The notes beneath the pieces are model-generated. The model was not told the origin of the DNA and did no database searches. It worked only from the letters and a program-made list of their open reading frames with translations. From NCBI GenBank assembly GCA_024683975.1, contig JAIKXR010000078.1:1-38081 (forward strand): 38,081 nucleotides of DNA, in the 5' to 3' direction. Shown here piece after piece: positions 8,206-17,577 of this stretch. Each line of letters starts with the position of its first letter. Positions within the stretch are counted from its first letter, which is position 1. The stretch is from Paludibacteraceae bacterium. Its GTDB lineage: Bacteria; Bacteroidota; Bacteroidia; Bacteroidales; Paludibacteraceae. The position numbers and the translations under genes were made by a program.

Positions 8206-9245
8206 TGTATCCGCAACAAATAATAGATGCGCTGCGTCATGTCCGTTATCCCGGTACCGGCAAGGACTTGATAGAGAGCGGGATGTTGGAGGACGATTTG
8301 AGAATCAGCGGTTTTGATGTTCATTTCTCGCTTATTTTTGACAAGGACACCGATCCGTTTGTCAGGTCGGTGGTACGTGCCGCTGAGACTGCCGTTAAGA
8401 CCTATGTTGAGCCTAATGCAGCTGTCAATATACACACAAAGTTCAGGCAGGTTCAGACGGTTGATACAACGGACAGATCGCTTAAAGCCAAGCACGTAAT
8501 AGCCGTTCATTCCGGCAAGGGCGGTGTGGGAAAGTCAACAGTGGCAGCCAATTTGGCTATAGCTTTGGCGCAGAAAGGTTATCGGGTGGGTATATTGGAT
8601 GCAGATATCCATGGTCCGAGTCTGCCCAAGATGTTCATGACAGAGGATTGCCAGCCGTATTCGGTTGAGGAGGATGGCAGGACACTGATTGAACCGATTG
8701 AGCAGTACGGAGTTAAGATGCTCAGTATAGGGTTCTTCGTGGATACGGATCAGGCGTTGATATGGCGTGGAGGCATGGCATCGAATGCCATTAAGCAACT
8801 GATTAACGATGCTCACTGGGGCGAGTTGGACTATTTTCTTATAGATTTGCCTCCCGGTACGGCAGACATACACTTGACGCTGCTGCAGACGTTGGCTCTG
8901 ACGGGAGTGATAGTTGTGACAACGCCTCAACCTGTGGCACTGACAGATGCGAGAAAAGGAGTGTCTATGTTCAGGAATCCGAAGGTGAATGTGCCGATAT
9001 TGGGTATAATAGAGAATATGGCATGGTTCACGCCCGCAGAACTGCCTGAAAACAAGTACTATATCTTTGGCCAGGAGGGCGGCAAGCGTCTTGCCGAGGA
9101 GTTGTCAGTGCCTTTGTTGGGACAAGTTCCATTAGTGCAATCGATACGTGAGAGCGGGGATGCCGGTACTCCAATCGCTTTGCAGGTCGACCATCCTGCG
9201 GCACAGTGTTTCAATGCAATAGCGTCACGCATAACAGGTCAATGA
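8205..9245 (+). CDS. mrp: Mrp/NBP35-family P-loop ATPase, Fe-S cluster carrier
   Basis: Cytoplasmic ATPase of the Mrp/ApbC family that carries Fe-S clusters to apo-proteins. Residues 1-90 form an N-terminal DUF59/MIP18-like domain. The deviant Walker A GKGGVGKST is at 104-112, followed by LDADIHGPSLPKMF (about 126-139) and LPPGTAD. The CPxC pair that holds the bridging cluster in E. coli-type Mrp is absent: the equivalent stretch reads WFTPAELPENKYYIFG, which I believe is the usual Bacteroidota form. It overlaps the protease gene by one base and the next gene by four, so it is translated within an operon. A free DUF59 protein is encoded two genes downstream. Confidence 0.92.
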   Translation: MYPQQIIDALRHVRYPGTGKDLIESGMLEDDLRISGFDVHFSLIFDKDTDPFVRSVVRAAETAVKTYVEPNAAVNIHTKFRQVQTVDTTDRSLKAKHVIAVHSGKGGVGKSTVAANLAIALAQKGYRVGILDADIHGPSLPKMFMTEDCQPYSVEEDGRTLIEPIEQYGVKMLSIGFFVDTDQALIWRGGMASNAIKQLINDAHWGELDYFLIDLPPGTADIHLTLLQTLALTGVIVVTTPQPVALTDARKGVSMFRNPKVNVPILGIIENMAWFTPAELPENKYYIFGQEGGKRLAEELSVPLLGQVPLVQSIRESGDAGTPIALQVDHPAAQCFNAIASRITGQ

Positions 9246-10606
9246 CACGCACGGGTTCACTCAAGGCGACCGAATTGGGAACGCAACCTATTCGCCAATT
9301 GCTATTCAAATATGCGATGCCCGCCATCATAGCGATGACGGCAAGTTCGCTGTACAATATAGTAGATAGCATTTTCATTGGTCACGGTTGCGGTCCGTTG
9401 GCGTTGTCGGGTTTGACGGTAGCCAAGCCGATGATGGATATATGTGTGGCATTCGGCAGTTTTGTCGGAGTTGGGGCATCGACTTTAGTGGCTATATTTC
9501 TTGGTGAGAAGAATTATGAGAACGCAGGCAGGACTCTTGGAAATGTGATTGTGCTGAATGTGATACTGAGCGTAGTGGTGATGTCAGCGGGTCTGATATG
9601 GATAGAACCTGTTTTGCGTGCTTTTGGCGGGAGCGAGGACACATTGCCATACGCGAAGGACTATATGGAGATTATTCTTTACGGCAATGTGGTGACGCAT
9701 ATATACTTTGGTCTTAACAATATGCTTCGTTCGATGGGTCATCCCAAGACGAGTATGGCGGCAACGATAGTAGCCGTGACAGTGAATATAGCCCTTGATC
9801 CGATTTTTATTTTCGGGTTGGATATGGGCGTTCGCGGGGCTGCGCTGGCAACGGTCATCTCGCAGATGATAGCGGTGATATGGCAGTTTGTCATATTCTG
9901 CAATCCACAGGAGCTGATACATTTCAAGAGAGGTATATGGCGGCTTGACAAACATATAACACTGCGTTCGTTTGCGATAGGAACGTCACCTTTCTTGATG
10001 AACATCGCTCATTGCATAGTAGTGATTATCATTAACAGGCAGTTGGTTCTTTTTGGCGGCGATATGGCATTGGCGGCATACGGTGTGATAAACCGGTTCA
10101 TTTTTGTTTTTGCGATGATAGTGATGGGTCTCAATCAAGGGATGCAGCCGATAGTGGGATATAACTATGGTGCCCAACAATACCCGCGAATGCTGCGTGC
10201 ATTTCAGTTGACTGCAATTTGCGCATCGATAGTGATGGGAATAGTCTTTATCTTGGGCGAGTGTGCGCCGATGTGGATGATACGAATTTTTACACATGAT
10301 GCGGAGTTAACAGAGGCGGCTGTTGTGCCGATGCGCATACTGTGTTGCTCAATGTGGCTGGTAGGTTTTCAGATGGTGACGGGCAATTTTTTTACGAGTA
10401 TAGGCAAGGCAGGTATAGCCATCTTTTTGAGTTTGACCCGTCAGGTTCTTTATCTTATACCGCTGACGTTGTGCTTGCCGATGATTTTTGGTGAGCCATT
10501 GTCGGGTGTATGGTGGAGTCTGCCTGTGAGCGACACATTATCGGCACTGACGGCGGCCTTTATACTATGGCGACAGTTGCCTAAATTCAGAGAGGTTAAC
10601 AATTAA
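9242..10606 (+). CDS. MATE-family multidrug/Na+ efflux transporter
   Basis: Inner-membrane exporter of the multidrug and toxic compound extrusion family, normally driven by Na+ or H+. The 454-residue protein has about 12 hydrophobic segments and the NorM-like opening with FKYAMPAIIAMTASSLYN and GPLALSGLTVAKP. An in-frame start at 9206 exists, but the ATG at 9242 overlaps the mrp stop as ATGA, the usual coupling signal here, and places the start at the usual family position. The substrate cannot be read from sequence. Confidence 0.9.
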   Translation: MTRTGSLKATELGTQPIRQLLFKYAMPAIIAMTASSLYNIVDSIFIGHGCGPLALSGLTVAKPMMDICVAFGSFVGVGASTLVAIFLGEKNYENAGRTLGNVIVLNVILSVVVMSAGLIWIEPVLRAFGGSEDTLPYAKDYMEIILYGNVVTHIYFGLNNMLRSMGHPKTSMAATIVAVTVNIALDPIFIFGLDMGVRGAALATVISQMIAVIWQFVIFCNPQELIHFKRGIWRLDKHITLRSFAIGTSPFLMNIAHCIVVIIINRQLVLFGGDMALAAYGVINRFIFVFAMIVMGLNQGMQPIVGYNYGAQQYPRMLRAFQLTAICASIVMGIVFILGECAPMWMIRIFTHDAELTEAAVVPMRILCCSMWLVGFQMVTGNFFTSIGKAGIAIFLSLTRQVLYLIPLTLCLPMIFGEPLSGVWWSLPVSDTLSALTAAFILWRQLPKFREVNN

Positions 10607-10640
10607 AGAGCGTGATTTCCGCGCAATACGAGATATAACT

Positions 10641-10952
10641 ATGAACGAGTTTTTAGAAACCGAAGAAGAGGTTCTGCGAATGATCAAGACGGTGTATGAT
10701 CCGGAGATACCCGTCAATATATATGACCTGGGTCTTATCTATAAGATTGACATACAGGATGATGCGTGTAATATAGAGATGACTTTGACGGCACCCGGCT
10801 GTCCTGCGGCAGACTTTTTGGTAGAAGACATAAGGCAAAAAGTAGGTTCTGTAAGAGGAATCAACCAGGTGAATGTAGAGATTGTGTTTGAGCCTGAATG
10901 GACGAAAGACCGGATGTCGGAAGAAGCCAAACTTGAATTAGGATTTCTGTAG
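10641..10952 (+). CDS. MIP18/DUF59-family protein, SufT-like Fe-S assembly factor
   Basis: Small (103-residue) cytoplasmic protein made up of one DUF59 domain, related to SufT and eukaryotic MIP18, which help deliver Fe-S clusters. It has the signature DPEIPVNIYDLGLIY at 20-34 and the conserved TAPGCP with Cys54. It lies 34 bases after the MATE gene and three bases before lpxH. With mrp two genes upstream, the operon carries both a fused and a free DUF59 domain, supporting a shared role in cluster transfer. PaaD-type phenylacetate proteins are related, but no paa genes are nearby. Confidence 0.88.
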   Translation: MNEFLETEEEVLRMIKTVYDPEIPVNIYDLGLIYKIDIQDDACNIEMTLTAPGCPAADFLVEDIRQKVGSVRGINQVNVEIVFEPEWTKDRMSEEAKLELGFL

Positions 10953-10955
10953 AAT

Positions 10956-11762
10956 ATGATATACTTCTTAAGCGATGCCCATCTCGGTTCGCGCGTGCTT
11001 ACCAATTCTGAAGAACACCAGCAGAAACTTGTCGGTTTGCTGCGACAAATGGCAGAGGATGCCGAAGAGATTTATCTGCTGGGGGATATGTTCGACTTTT
11101 GGTATGAGTATTTTTGTGAGCGTCACAGATGGTTGGACGAGCAGGGTCAATGGCATATTCCGAGAGGCAAGAAACAGTATGAACCATTTGTGAGGACATT
11201 GCGTTATCTGACGGACAAGGGCATAAGTGTTCACTATTTCACCGGCAATCACGACATATGGACGTTTGGAGACCTTGAGCGGAATACGGGAATAACAATG
11301 CATCGTGAGCCACAGGCGGTTACGATACAAGGCAAGCGTGTTTTCATGGCGCATGGTGACGGGCTTGTGCCGTCAGATTATATGAGCAAGCTGCCGGAAG
11401 AGATGAAGAAACGTATCAGAAATTTCATGCACTTGCGGTCATTCTTTCATAATCCTGTTCCCCAATTCTTTTACCGCCTTGTCCCACCTATATTAGGTGA
11501 CGCTTTCGGTTATGAGTGGGCGAGACGCAGCCGGCTGAAAGAGATACGGCGGCCATTCCCTTATAAAGGAGAGGATAAAGAGGAACTTGTGCTTTGGGCG
11601 AATGAGCATAGTGAGTATGATTTGTGCGTATTCGGTCATAGGCATATAGTACTGCAATTGGAGCGTGAGGGAATGCCCAAAGTGGTAATATTGGGTGACT
11701 TTTTCAAGCAGTTCACCTACGCTCAGATGATTAACGGAAATATAGAAATAAAAACATATTAA
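10956..11762 (+). CDS. lpxH: UDP-2,3-diacylglucosamine diphosphatase
   Basis: Cleaves UDP-2,3-diacylglucosamine to lipid X and UMP in lipid A synthesis, at the inner face of the cytoplasmic membrane. The 268-residue calcineurin-like phosphoesterase shows the metal ligands in order: DAH (7-9), GDMFD (43-47), GNHD (97-100), HGD (133-135) and GHRH (about 227). The Bacteroidota-type insertion between the second and third motifs is present. It lies three bases after the SufT-like gene and four before mazG. Confidence 0.9.
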   Translation: MIYFLSDAHLGSRVLTNSEEHQQKLVGLLRQMAEDAEEIYLLGDMFDFWYEYFCERHRWLDEQGQWHIPRGKKQYEPFVRTLRYLTDKGISVHYFTGNHDIWTFGDLERNTGITMHREPQAVTIQGKRVFMAHGDGLVPSDYMSKLPEEMKKRIRNFMHLRSFFHNPVPQFFYRLVPPILGDAFGYEWARRSRLKEIRRPFPYKGEDKEELVLWANEHSEYDLCVFGHRHIVLQLEREGMPKVVILGDFFKQFTYAQMINGNIEIKTY

Positions 11763-11766
11763 GACT

Positions 11767-12576
11767 ATGCATACGAGAGACGAACAACTGCAAGCGTTTG
11801 ACAGGCTGCTGACCGTGATGAATGACTTGAGAGAGAAATGTCCGTGGGACAGAAAGCAGACATTTGAGAGCCTGAGACAGAACACGATAGAGGAGGCTAA
11901 TGAACTGAGCGCGGCAATAATTAAAAACGATATGATGGAGATCAGCAAGGAACTTGGTGATGTGCTGTTGCATATAGTTTTCTACTCGAAGATTGCGTCA
12001 GAAACGGAGGAGTTTGATATAGCGGATGTATGTAACCGCTTGTGCGACAAACTTATATTCCGTCATCCACATGTATACGGAGAGGAGGCTGCCGCCAATG
12101 CAGAGGAGGTGTCCAAACTTTGGGAAAAGGTCAAGCTGAAGGAGAAAGACGGCAATCATACAGTGCTGGGCGGGATACCCGAATCATTGCCAACGCTTGT
12201 AAAGGCTTATCGAATACAGGATAAGGCTGCCAATGTGGGATTTGACTGGGAGAAAAGAGAGGATGTATGGGAGAAGGTTAAAGAAGAGATATCAGAGTTT
12301 GAAGCAGAAACCAAAGCAGCCATACCCGAGGGAGACAATCCGACCCAAGAGCAGAAACAACTGATGGAGGACGAGTTAGGTGATTTGCTTTTTGCTCTTA
12401 TCAATATGGCCCGTCTGTATCACCTTAAGCCTGACAATGCACTTGAGAAGACCAATCAGAAATTTATCAGCAGGTTCAACTATATAGAGCGGCAGGCAAA
12501 AGAAAAAGGCGTTTCTCTTAATGAGATGAGCCTTGAGGAGATGGAGGTATTGTGGCAGGAAGCCAAAAAACAGTAA
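11767..12576 (+). CDS. mazG: Nucleoside triphosphate pyrophosphohydrolase MazG
   Basis: Hydrolyses (d)NTPs to the monophosphate and pyrophosphate, a house-cleaning and stress role. The 269-residue protein is a tandem two-domain MazG. The first domain holds the Mg-binding EExxE at 42-46 with ELGD at 62-65; the second repeats it around EEISEFEAE (about 177-185) and EDELGDLLFA (about 205-214). It is the last gene of the run that starts at the M6 protease. Its stop is only seven bases from the 3' end of the convergent tRNA-Leu gene. Confidence 0.93.
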   Translation: MHTRDEQLQAFDRLLTVMNDLREKCPWDRKQTFESLRQNTIEEANELSAAIIKNDMMEISKELGDVLLHIVFYSKIASETEEFDIADVCNRLCDKLIFRHPHVYGEEAAANAEEVSKLWEKVKLKEKDGNHTVLGGIPESLPTLVKAYRIQDKAANVGFDWEKREDVWEKVKEEISEFEAETKAAIPEGDNPTQEQKQLMEDELGDLLFALINMARLYHLKPDNALEKTNQKFISRFNYIERQAKEKGVSLNEMSLEEMEVLWQEAKKQ

Positions 12577-12583
12577 ACGAGTG

Positions 12584-12663
12584 TGCGGCATATAGGACTC
12601 GAACCTACACTCTTTCGAACCAGATCCTAAGTCTGGCGCGTCTACCAATTCCGCCAATGCCGC
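12584..12663 (-). tRNA. tRNA-Leu (anticodon TAG)
   Basis: The reverse strand folds as a class II-like cloverleaf: acceptor GCGGCAT/ATGCCGC, the leucine-type D arm (TGGCGGAATTGGTAGACGCG), anticodon stem CCAGA/TCTGG with loop CTTAGGA (anticodon TAG, reads CUA), a short variable arm and T arm AGGTTCGAGTCCT. The CCA end is not encoded. It has its own strong promoter, divergent from the M16 peptidase gene. Confidence 0.93.
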
Positions 12664-12686
12664 GTTTTGGATAGATTTCCAACGCG

Positions 12687-12717
12687 CAAAGGTACGGCAA
12701 TTTTTCAACAAGCCAAA
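12687..12717 (-). promoter_or_regulatory. Promoter for tRNA-Leu
   Basis: Minus strand: TTTG (12717-12714), 19 bases, TACCTTTG (12694-12687). The -7 box is about 24 bases from the tRNA 5' end. The -33 box is only 15 bases from the M16 peptidase start codon on the other strand. Confidence 0.8.
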
Positions 12718-12732
12718 ACATAAAAGCAAATA

Positions 12733-14025
12733 ATGCAACCATTTTTCTATCATACTTTTTCTTCCGGTATGCGTTTGGTGTATCGTCATTCGGTGTCACC
12801 GGTGTCATACGCCGGCATAATGGTGGGTGTCGGAACGAGGGATGAGGAACCTCATATTAACGGTATGGCTCACTATATAGAACACTGTGTTTTTAAGGGT
12901 TCGTTGACGAAGAAAGGCGGCAAGCACATACCTCGTTCGTCATCACAAATTATTCACAGACTGGAAGATATAGGTGCTGAGGTGAATGCATATACGACAA
13001 AGGAAGAGACTGTGTTTTATGCAGCCACACCGACATCGTTTCTTTCGAGGACGTTAGGTTTGCTGCTTGATTTGGTGTTAAGACCGACTTTTCCGAAGAG
13101 CGAAACGGACAAAGAAAAGAGTGTTATTCTGGACGAGATAGAGAGCTATAACGACAGTCCTTCGGAGCTTATCTATGATGATTTTGAGAATCTGCTGTTC
13201 AGCAGTCATTCGTTGGCTCAACCTATATTGGGTACCCGCAAGACATTGGAGCGAATAAGCGGTTCGCCGGAGATGCCATTTAGGTTCATGCGTGAGCATT
13301 ACAGGTATGAGCGGATGGTGGTTTTCATTCAGAGTCGCATTCCTTTTAATCGAGTGAGAGATATTGTGGAGAGGATGCTGGATGACAGTAACAGCACGTA
13401 TTTGGAAAACATGGATAAAAAAGACAAGAGAGTGTGTGTGACGGAGCGTGTTCCATTTATACCTGACCTGCATTCGTCACGTGCTGTGGCATATCGCAAG
13501 CGGACTCATCAGTTGCATTTGATGCTTGGCGCGCGTGCATATCCACTTGGACATGAGTTGCAAATGCCTCTTTATCTGCTGAATAATATACTTGGCGGAG
13601 GTGCCATGTCATCAATGCTCAATATGTCGCTTCGAGAGCAGAGCGGGCTTGTCTATACTGTAGAGTCTCAATACACCCCTTTAAGCGATACAGGTTACTG
13701 GAACATTTATCTGGCATGCGACCATGAGGATAAACAGCAATGTATAGACCTTATATGCAAGGAGTTGTGGCAACTTGTCAAGACACCCCTTTCAAACAGT
13801 CAGTTAGAATGTTCATTACGTCAGTTGAGAGGTCAGATGGCAATAAGTGCCGAGAATAATGAGAATAACGTTTTGGGGATGGCCAAGCAGATGCTGTATT
13901 TTAACAAGTCATACGGCTGGCAGGAGTCTTTTGCCCGGTTGGAGGTGGTGACGGCGGATATTCTACAGCAAGTTGCGAAGGAGGTTTTTGCCCCTGACAA
14001 TTTATATATGTTGTCATACGAATAG
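12733..14025 (+). CDS. M16-family zinc peptidase (insulinase/processing-peptidase type)
   Basis: Single-unit M16 peptidase of 430 residues. It has the inverted zinc motif HYIEH (47-51), with the third ligand probably Glu135 in VILDEIESYND, followed by the usual GTRKTLERIS stretch. The C-terminal half is the inactive M16_C domain (about 170-400). No signal peptide is visible, so it may act on peptides inside the cell, but Bacteroidota M16 proteins vary. No good promoter box was found in the 70 bases before it, which are shared with the tRNA-Leu promoter on the other strand. Confidence 0.9.
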   Translation: MQPFFYHTFSSGMRLVYRHSVSPVSYAGIMVGVGTRDEEPHINGMAHYIEHCVFKGSLTKKGGKHIPRSSSQIIHRLEDIGAEVNAYTTKEETVFYAATPTSFLSRTLGLLLDLVLRPTFPKSETDKEKSVILDEIESYNDSPSELIYDDFENLLFSSHSLAQPILGTRKTLERISGSPEMPFRFMREHYRYERMVVFIQSRIPFNRVRDIVERMLDDSNSTYLENMDKKDKRVCVTERVPFIPDLHSSRAVAYRKRTHQLHLMLGARAYPLGHELQMPLYLLNNILGGGAMSSMLNMSLREQSGLVYTVESQYTPLSDTGYWNIYLACDHEDKQQCIDLICKELWQLVKTPLSNSQLECSLRQLRGQMAISAENNENNVLGMAKQMLYFNKSYGWQESFARLEVVTADILQQVAKEVFAPDNLYMLSYE

Positions 14026-14142
14026 GTGACTTATTATTGTGTTGTAAGTGGGCAAACAGTATATGATACAGTCAAAAGGGATGGTACATAGGAATAAAAA
14101 ATAACGTTCATTGAGAAAAAATCATTTTTTTTATGTAAGTTT

Positions 14143-14174
14143 TTTGTTTGTAAAAAATTTTTGTGATACCTTTG
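14143..14174 (+). promoter_or_regulatory. Promoter for the susCD locus
   Basis: TTTG at 14143-14146, 20 bases, TACCTTTG at 14167-14174. The predicted start near 14181 leaves a leader of about 80 bases before the SusC ATG at 14263. The rest of the 237-base gap after the M16 gene is AT-rich, with no clear terminator hairpin. Confidence 0.8.
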
Positions 14175-14262
14175 TGCGCTTTTTATCGGAAAAAAAGTGC
14201 GTAACAAGTACGAGAAGAGCGTATAGCAACGATAACTAAAAACAAAAACATATTCAGATAAC

Positions 14263-17200
14263 ATGAAAAAGGCAGTTACACTTTTAATGCTGGTTTTGCT
14301 TTCGGTAAGTCTGTTTGCGCAGCAGAAGCAGATTAGCGGTGTAGTCGTTGATGAGAAGGGTGAGTCCGTCATTGGCGCAAGTGTGCAGGTGAAGGGGACC
14401 ACTATTGGTACGATTACCGACTTTGATGGTCAGTTTGTTCTTTCTGTGGATCAGGATGCAAAGACGTTGGTCATCAGTTACGTGGGAATGCAGACGCAAG
14501 AGGTTGCCATCAAGGGCACAAATATCCGCGTTGTGATGAGAGAGAATTCAGAGGTTATTCAGGAGGTGGTTGTTACGGGTTATGGTAACGTAACAAAGGG
14601 TAGTTTTGCAGGATCTGCCAAAGCGGTTGATGCTGAAACTATCGAGAAGAAAGCTCCTTCCGAGATTTCAAAGGCTTTAGCCGGAGAGGTTGCCGGTGTG
14701 CAGGTAATCAATACATCAGGTCAGCCTGGTACAAACGCTACCATCAAGATTCGCGGTATAGGTTCGGCCAACGCAAGTTCGGCTCCTCTTTATATTGTGG
14801 ACGGAGTGACGTACAGCGGTGATATCAGTGCCATTGATCCCGGTGATATAGCATCAACTACTGTATTGAAGGATGCTACTGCCACGTCACTTTACGGTAG
14901 CCGCGGCGCGAACGGTGTGATAGTTATCACCACCAAGAAAGGCAAGCAGGATGAGGATGCCAAGATTGATGTTGATGTAACGTATGGCGCGAATATGCAC
15001 TTGCTGCCGATGTACGATGTAATTACCGATCCTAACGAGTATCTTGCTATGGCATGGCAAAGTTTGAAGAACAACCTCAGTAATGATGGTGACCTTGCCA
15101 ATAAGAACTTGTTCTCGCCTACGGGTCTGCCTGCAATCTACAATCTGTGGGTTGACGAAGATGGCAATACCGCCAAAAGCCCGTTTATTGACGAGACAAC
15201 GGGTAAGTTGTACGAGAATCTGCAACTCAGGGATTGTTACAAGAATATGCCTACTTGGGAGGAGGCTATTTTCCGTACAGGTCAGAAAGCCAACACAACG
15301 GTTCGTATATCCGGCGGTAACAGCAAGGTTTCTTATTTCTCATCGTTCTCTTATCTGAAGGACGAAGGTTATTATATCGGTTCCGATTATGACCGTTTCA
15401 CCACTCGTAACAACGTGGATTTCCAGGCCAAGAAATGGTTGAAGGGTACGGTAAGTCTTGCATATACGTATTCCAACTTGAACAACCCCGGTCAGGGTGG
15501 AAACATGAACAACGGTTTTGCATACGTTAATGGTATCCCTCCTATCTATCCTGTATTCATGTACGATGAGGATGGCAACGTTATGAAAGATCCCAAGACG
15601 GGTGGAAATGCTTACGACTACGGTATGCACGAAGGTTATGGCCGTGGTTTCGGCAGTGGTATCAACCCTGCAGGCGCGCTTCTGTATGACAAGTCACGCA
15701 CAATGCAGCATCAAGTGATAGTGAACGGTATGCTGGAGTTTAAACTCTACAAAGAGCTTAAACTGGAGGTGACAGCCGGTACACAGTATCAGGGTGTTAA
15801 CAGCTCGAGTCTGACCAACAAGTATTACGGTGATGCCGCCAACCTCGGCCGTATCTCTAAAGGTCAGACGAATTATGTGTTCTTTGAGACCAAGCAGCTC
15901 CTTAAATATAACAAGGTATTTGGCGACCATACGATTGACGTTTTGGCGGGTCACGAGCTCAGTTTCTCACGCAACCAGTCGATGTCAGCCGGTATGAACC
16001 GCATAGCCGATCCTAATAGTTTGGAATTGAGTAACGCCATTCAGATGTCGTATATCAGTTCCGGAACGAGTGAGACCGCTTTGCAGTCTGCTTTGGCACA
16101 AGCCAACTATATTTATGGTGAGCGTTATATGTTGACAGCTAACTATCGTGCGGATGGCTCGTCTAAGTTTGCAAAAGGCAAACGTTGGGGTCATTTCGGT
16201 TCGATTGGTGTAGGATGGATGTTTACCAATGAGCAGTTCTATCAGTCGCAAGAAGCACTGTCGGAATGGATTCGTGACGGTAAACTTCGCTTCTCCTGGG
16301 GTGTGTTGGGTAACCAAGGTATTGGCTCGGACCTCTTCCAAGACCATTATAGCATAGAGTATGTGGATGGTCAGATCGGTTACATTTGGAATTACAAAGG
16401 TGCTCCGGATTTGACGTGGGAGCGTTCGCAGACAGTCGACCTTGGTCTTGAGTTCGCTTTAAGCAAATATGCTGATTTGGAGTTGGACTATTTCTGGAAA
16501 CTGACTGACCATATGTTGATGCCTCGCTATCAGGCTCCATCAATGGGTTATTCGTACGTTTATATCAATGGCGGCAAGATGACCAACCAAGGTGTTGAGT
16601 TCCAGGCCAATATCCACGCATTGGATATGCGTAACATCAAGTTGGACATCCGTTTTAACGGCGGTCACTACCACAACAACATTGAGGAGTTGCCTAAAAA
16701 CATTGACAGCGATATAGAGATGACGACCAACGGCGGTTTGTTTGTAGGTCACTCAATGCTTGACTGGAACTTACGCGAGTATGTGGGTGTTAATCCTGAA
16801 AACGGTAAGGCTGTTTATGTAGGTTACTACGACAGCGACAAAGGTGAGTTTGGTGACACGAAAGAAGCCAGCCAGATTACCGATGAGGACATAGAGAAAT
16901 CGACAACCGGTTATATTGACAACTATATAACCGATGTATATCAATACCGTTTGAAGAATCCTAATGCCCACATTGACACTGTTCATACTGACGATGCACG
17001 TCTTGTTGGTTCGGACTTCATCGGCAAATCAGCCGAACCGGCATTGGACGGCGGTATAGGTATAGACTTTGAGGCATACGGCTTTACGATGAACATTATG
17101 TGCAGTTACCGTCTTGGCGGTTGGGGCTATGACAACACATACGCTATATTGATGGGTAACGATAAGGTTGGTAACTACAACTGGCACGTAGATATGCGTA

Positions 17201-17526
17201 ACGCTTGGACTCCGGAGAATACGAACACCAACATTCCTCGTCTGAACAATGGTACCGATACATATACGAACACAGCTTCAACGCGTTTCCTGACATCGAA
17301 CTCATATATCAGTTTGAACAATATCCGTCTGGGCTACAAGTTTCAGAAGAAGTTGATAGAGAAAATCAAACTCAACCGTCTGGAACTTTATGTACAGGCT
17401 GACAACCTTGCCATCGGTTCAGCACGTCGCGGTTACAACCCGACAGTAAGTATCGACGGTTCATCGTACGCATATCAATACACGCCGCTGTCCACGATTA
17501 TCGGCGGTATAAAGATTCAGTTCTAA
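14263..17526 (+). CDS. SusC/RagA-family TonB-dependent outer membrane transporter
   Basis: Outer-membrane beta-barrel importer powered by TonB, the pore half of a SusCD pair. The 1087-residue protein has a signal peptide (1-20), a carboxypeptidase D regulatory-like domain (about 23-95), a TonB box region ending EVVVTGYG (101-108), a plug domain (about 115-225, with IRGIGS and LYIVDGV), then the barrel and a C-terminal strand ending in Phe. The usual SusD gene follows 51 bases later. No sigma/anti-sigma or hybrid two-component regulator and no carbohydrate-active enzyme is nearby, so the substrate cannot be assigned. Peptides are as plausible as glycans, given RagAB and the peptidases upstream. 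Confidence 0.95.
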   Translation: MKKAVTLLMLVLLSVSLFAQQKQISGVVVDEKGESVIGASVQVKGTTIGTITDFDGQFVLSVDQDAKTLVISYVGMQTQEVAIKGTNIRVVMRENSEVIQEVVVTGYGNVTKGSFAGSAKAVDAETIEKKAPSEISKALAGEVAGVQVINTSGQPGTNATIKIRGIGSANASSAPLYIVDGVTYSGDISAIDPGDIASTTVLKDATATSLYGSRGANGVIVITTKKGKQDEDAKIDVDVTYGANMHLLPMYDVITDPNEYLAMAWQSLKNNLSNDGDLANKNLFSPTGLPAIYNLWVDEDGNTAKSPFIDETTGKLYENLQLRDCYKNMPTWEEAIFRTGQKANTTVRISGGNSKVSYFSSFSYLKDEGYYIGSDYDRFTTRNNVDFQAKKWLKGTVSLAYTYSNLNNPGQGGNMNNGFAYVNGIPPIYPVFMYDEDGNVMKDPKTGGNAYDYGMHEGYGRGFGSGINPAGALLYDKSRTMQHQVIVNGMLEFKLYKELKLEVTAGTQYQGVNSSSLTNKYYGDAANLGRISKGQTNYVFFETKQLLKYNKVFGDHTIDVLAGHELSFSRNQSMSAGMNRIADPNSLELSNAIQMSYISSGTSETALQSALAQANYIYGERYMLTANYRADGSSKFAKGKRWGHFGSIGVGWMFTNEQFYQSQEALSEWIRDGKLRFSWGVLGNQGIGSDLFQDHYSIEYVDGQIGYIWNYKGAPDLTWERSQTVDLGLEFALSKYADLELDYFWKLTDHMLMPRYQAPSMGYSYVYINGGKMTNQGVEFQANIHALDMRNIKLDIRFNGGHYHNNIEELPKNIDSDIEMTTNGGLFVGHSMLDWNLREYVGVNPENGKAVYVGYYDSDKGEFGDTKEASQITDEDIEKSTTGYIDNYITDVYQYRLKNPNAHIDTVHTDDARLVGSDFIGKSAEPALDGGIGIDFEAYGFTMNIMCSYRLGGWGYDNTYAILMGNDKVGNYNWHVDMRNAWTPENTNTNIPRLNNGTDTYTNTASTRFLTSNSYISLNNIRLGYKFQKKLIEKIKLNRLELYVQADNLAIGSARRGYNPTVSIDGSSYAYQYTPLSTIIGGIKIQF

Positions 17527-17577
17527 AAGTTCAGAACAAGCAATGGATATAAATTAGATTTGAAAGGAAAACAAGAT

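Noticed and set aside
9206..9241. Upstream start for the MATE gene, and likewise for hutU (4980), trkH (28797), the SGNH gene (30323), the susD-like gene (17560) and rpsU (22208)
   Set aside because: Each extends past the family N-terminus or uses TTG/GTG, whereas the chosen ATG sits in an ATGA overlap, begins the signal peptide, or follows the Shine-Dalgarno site.
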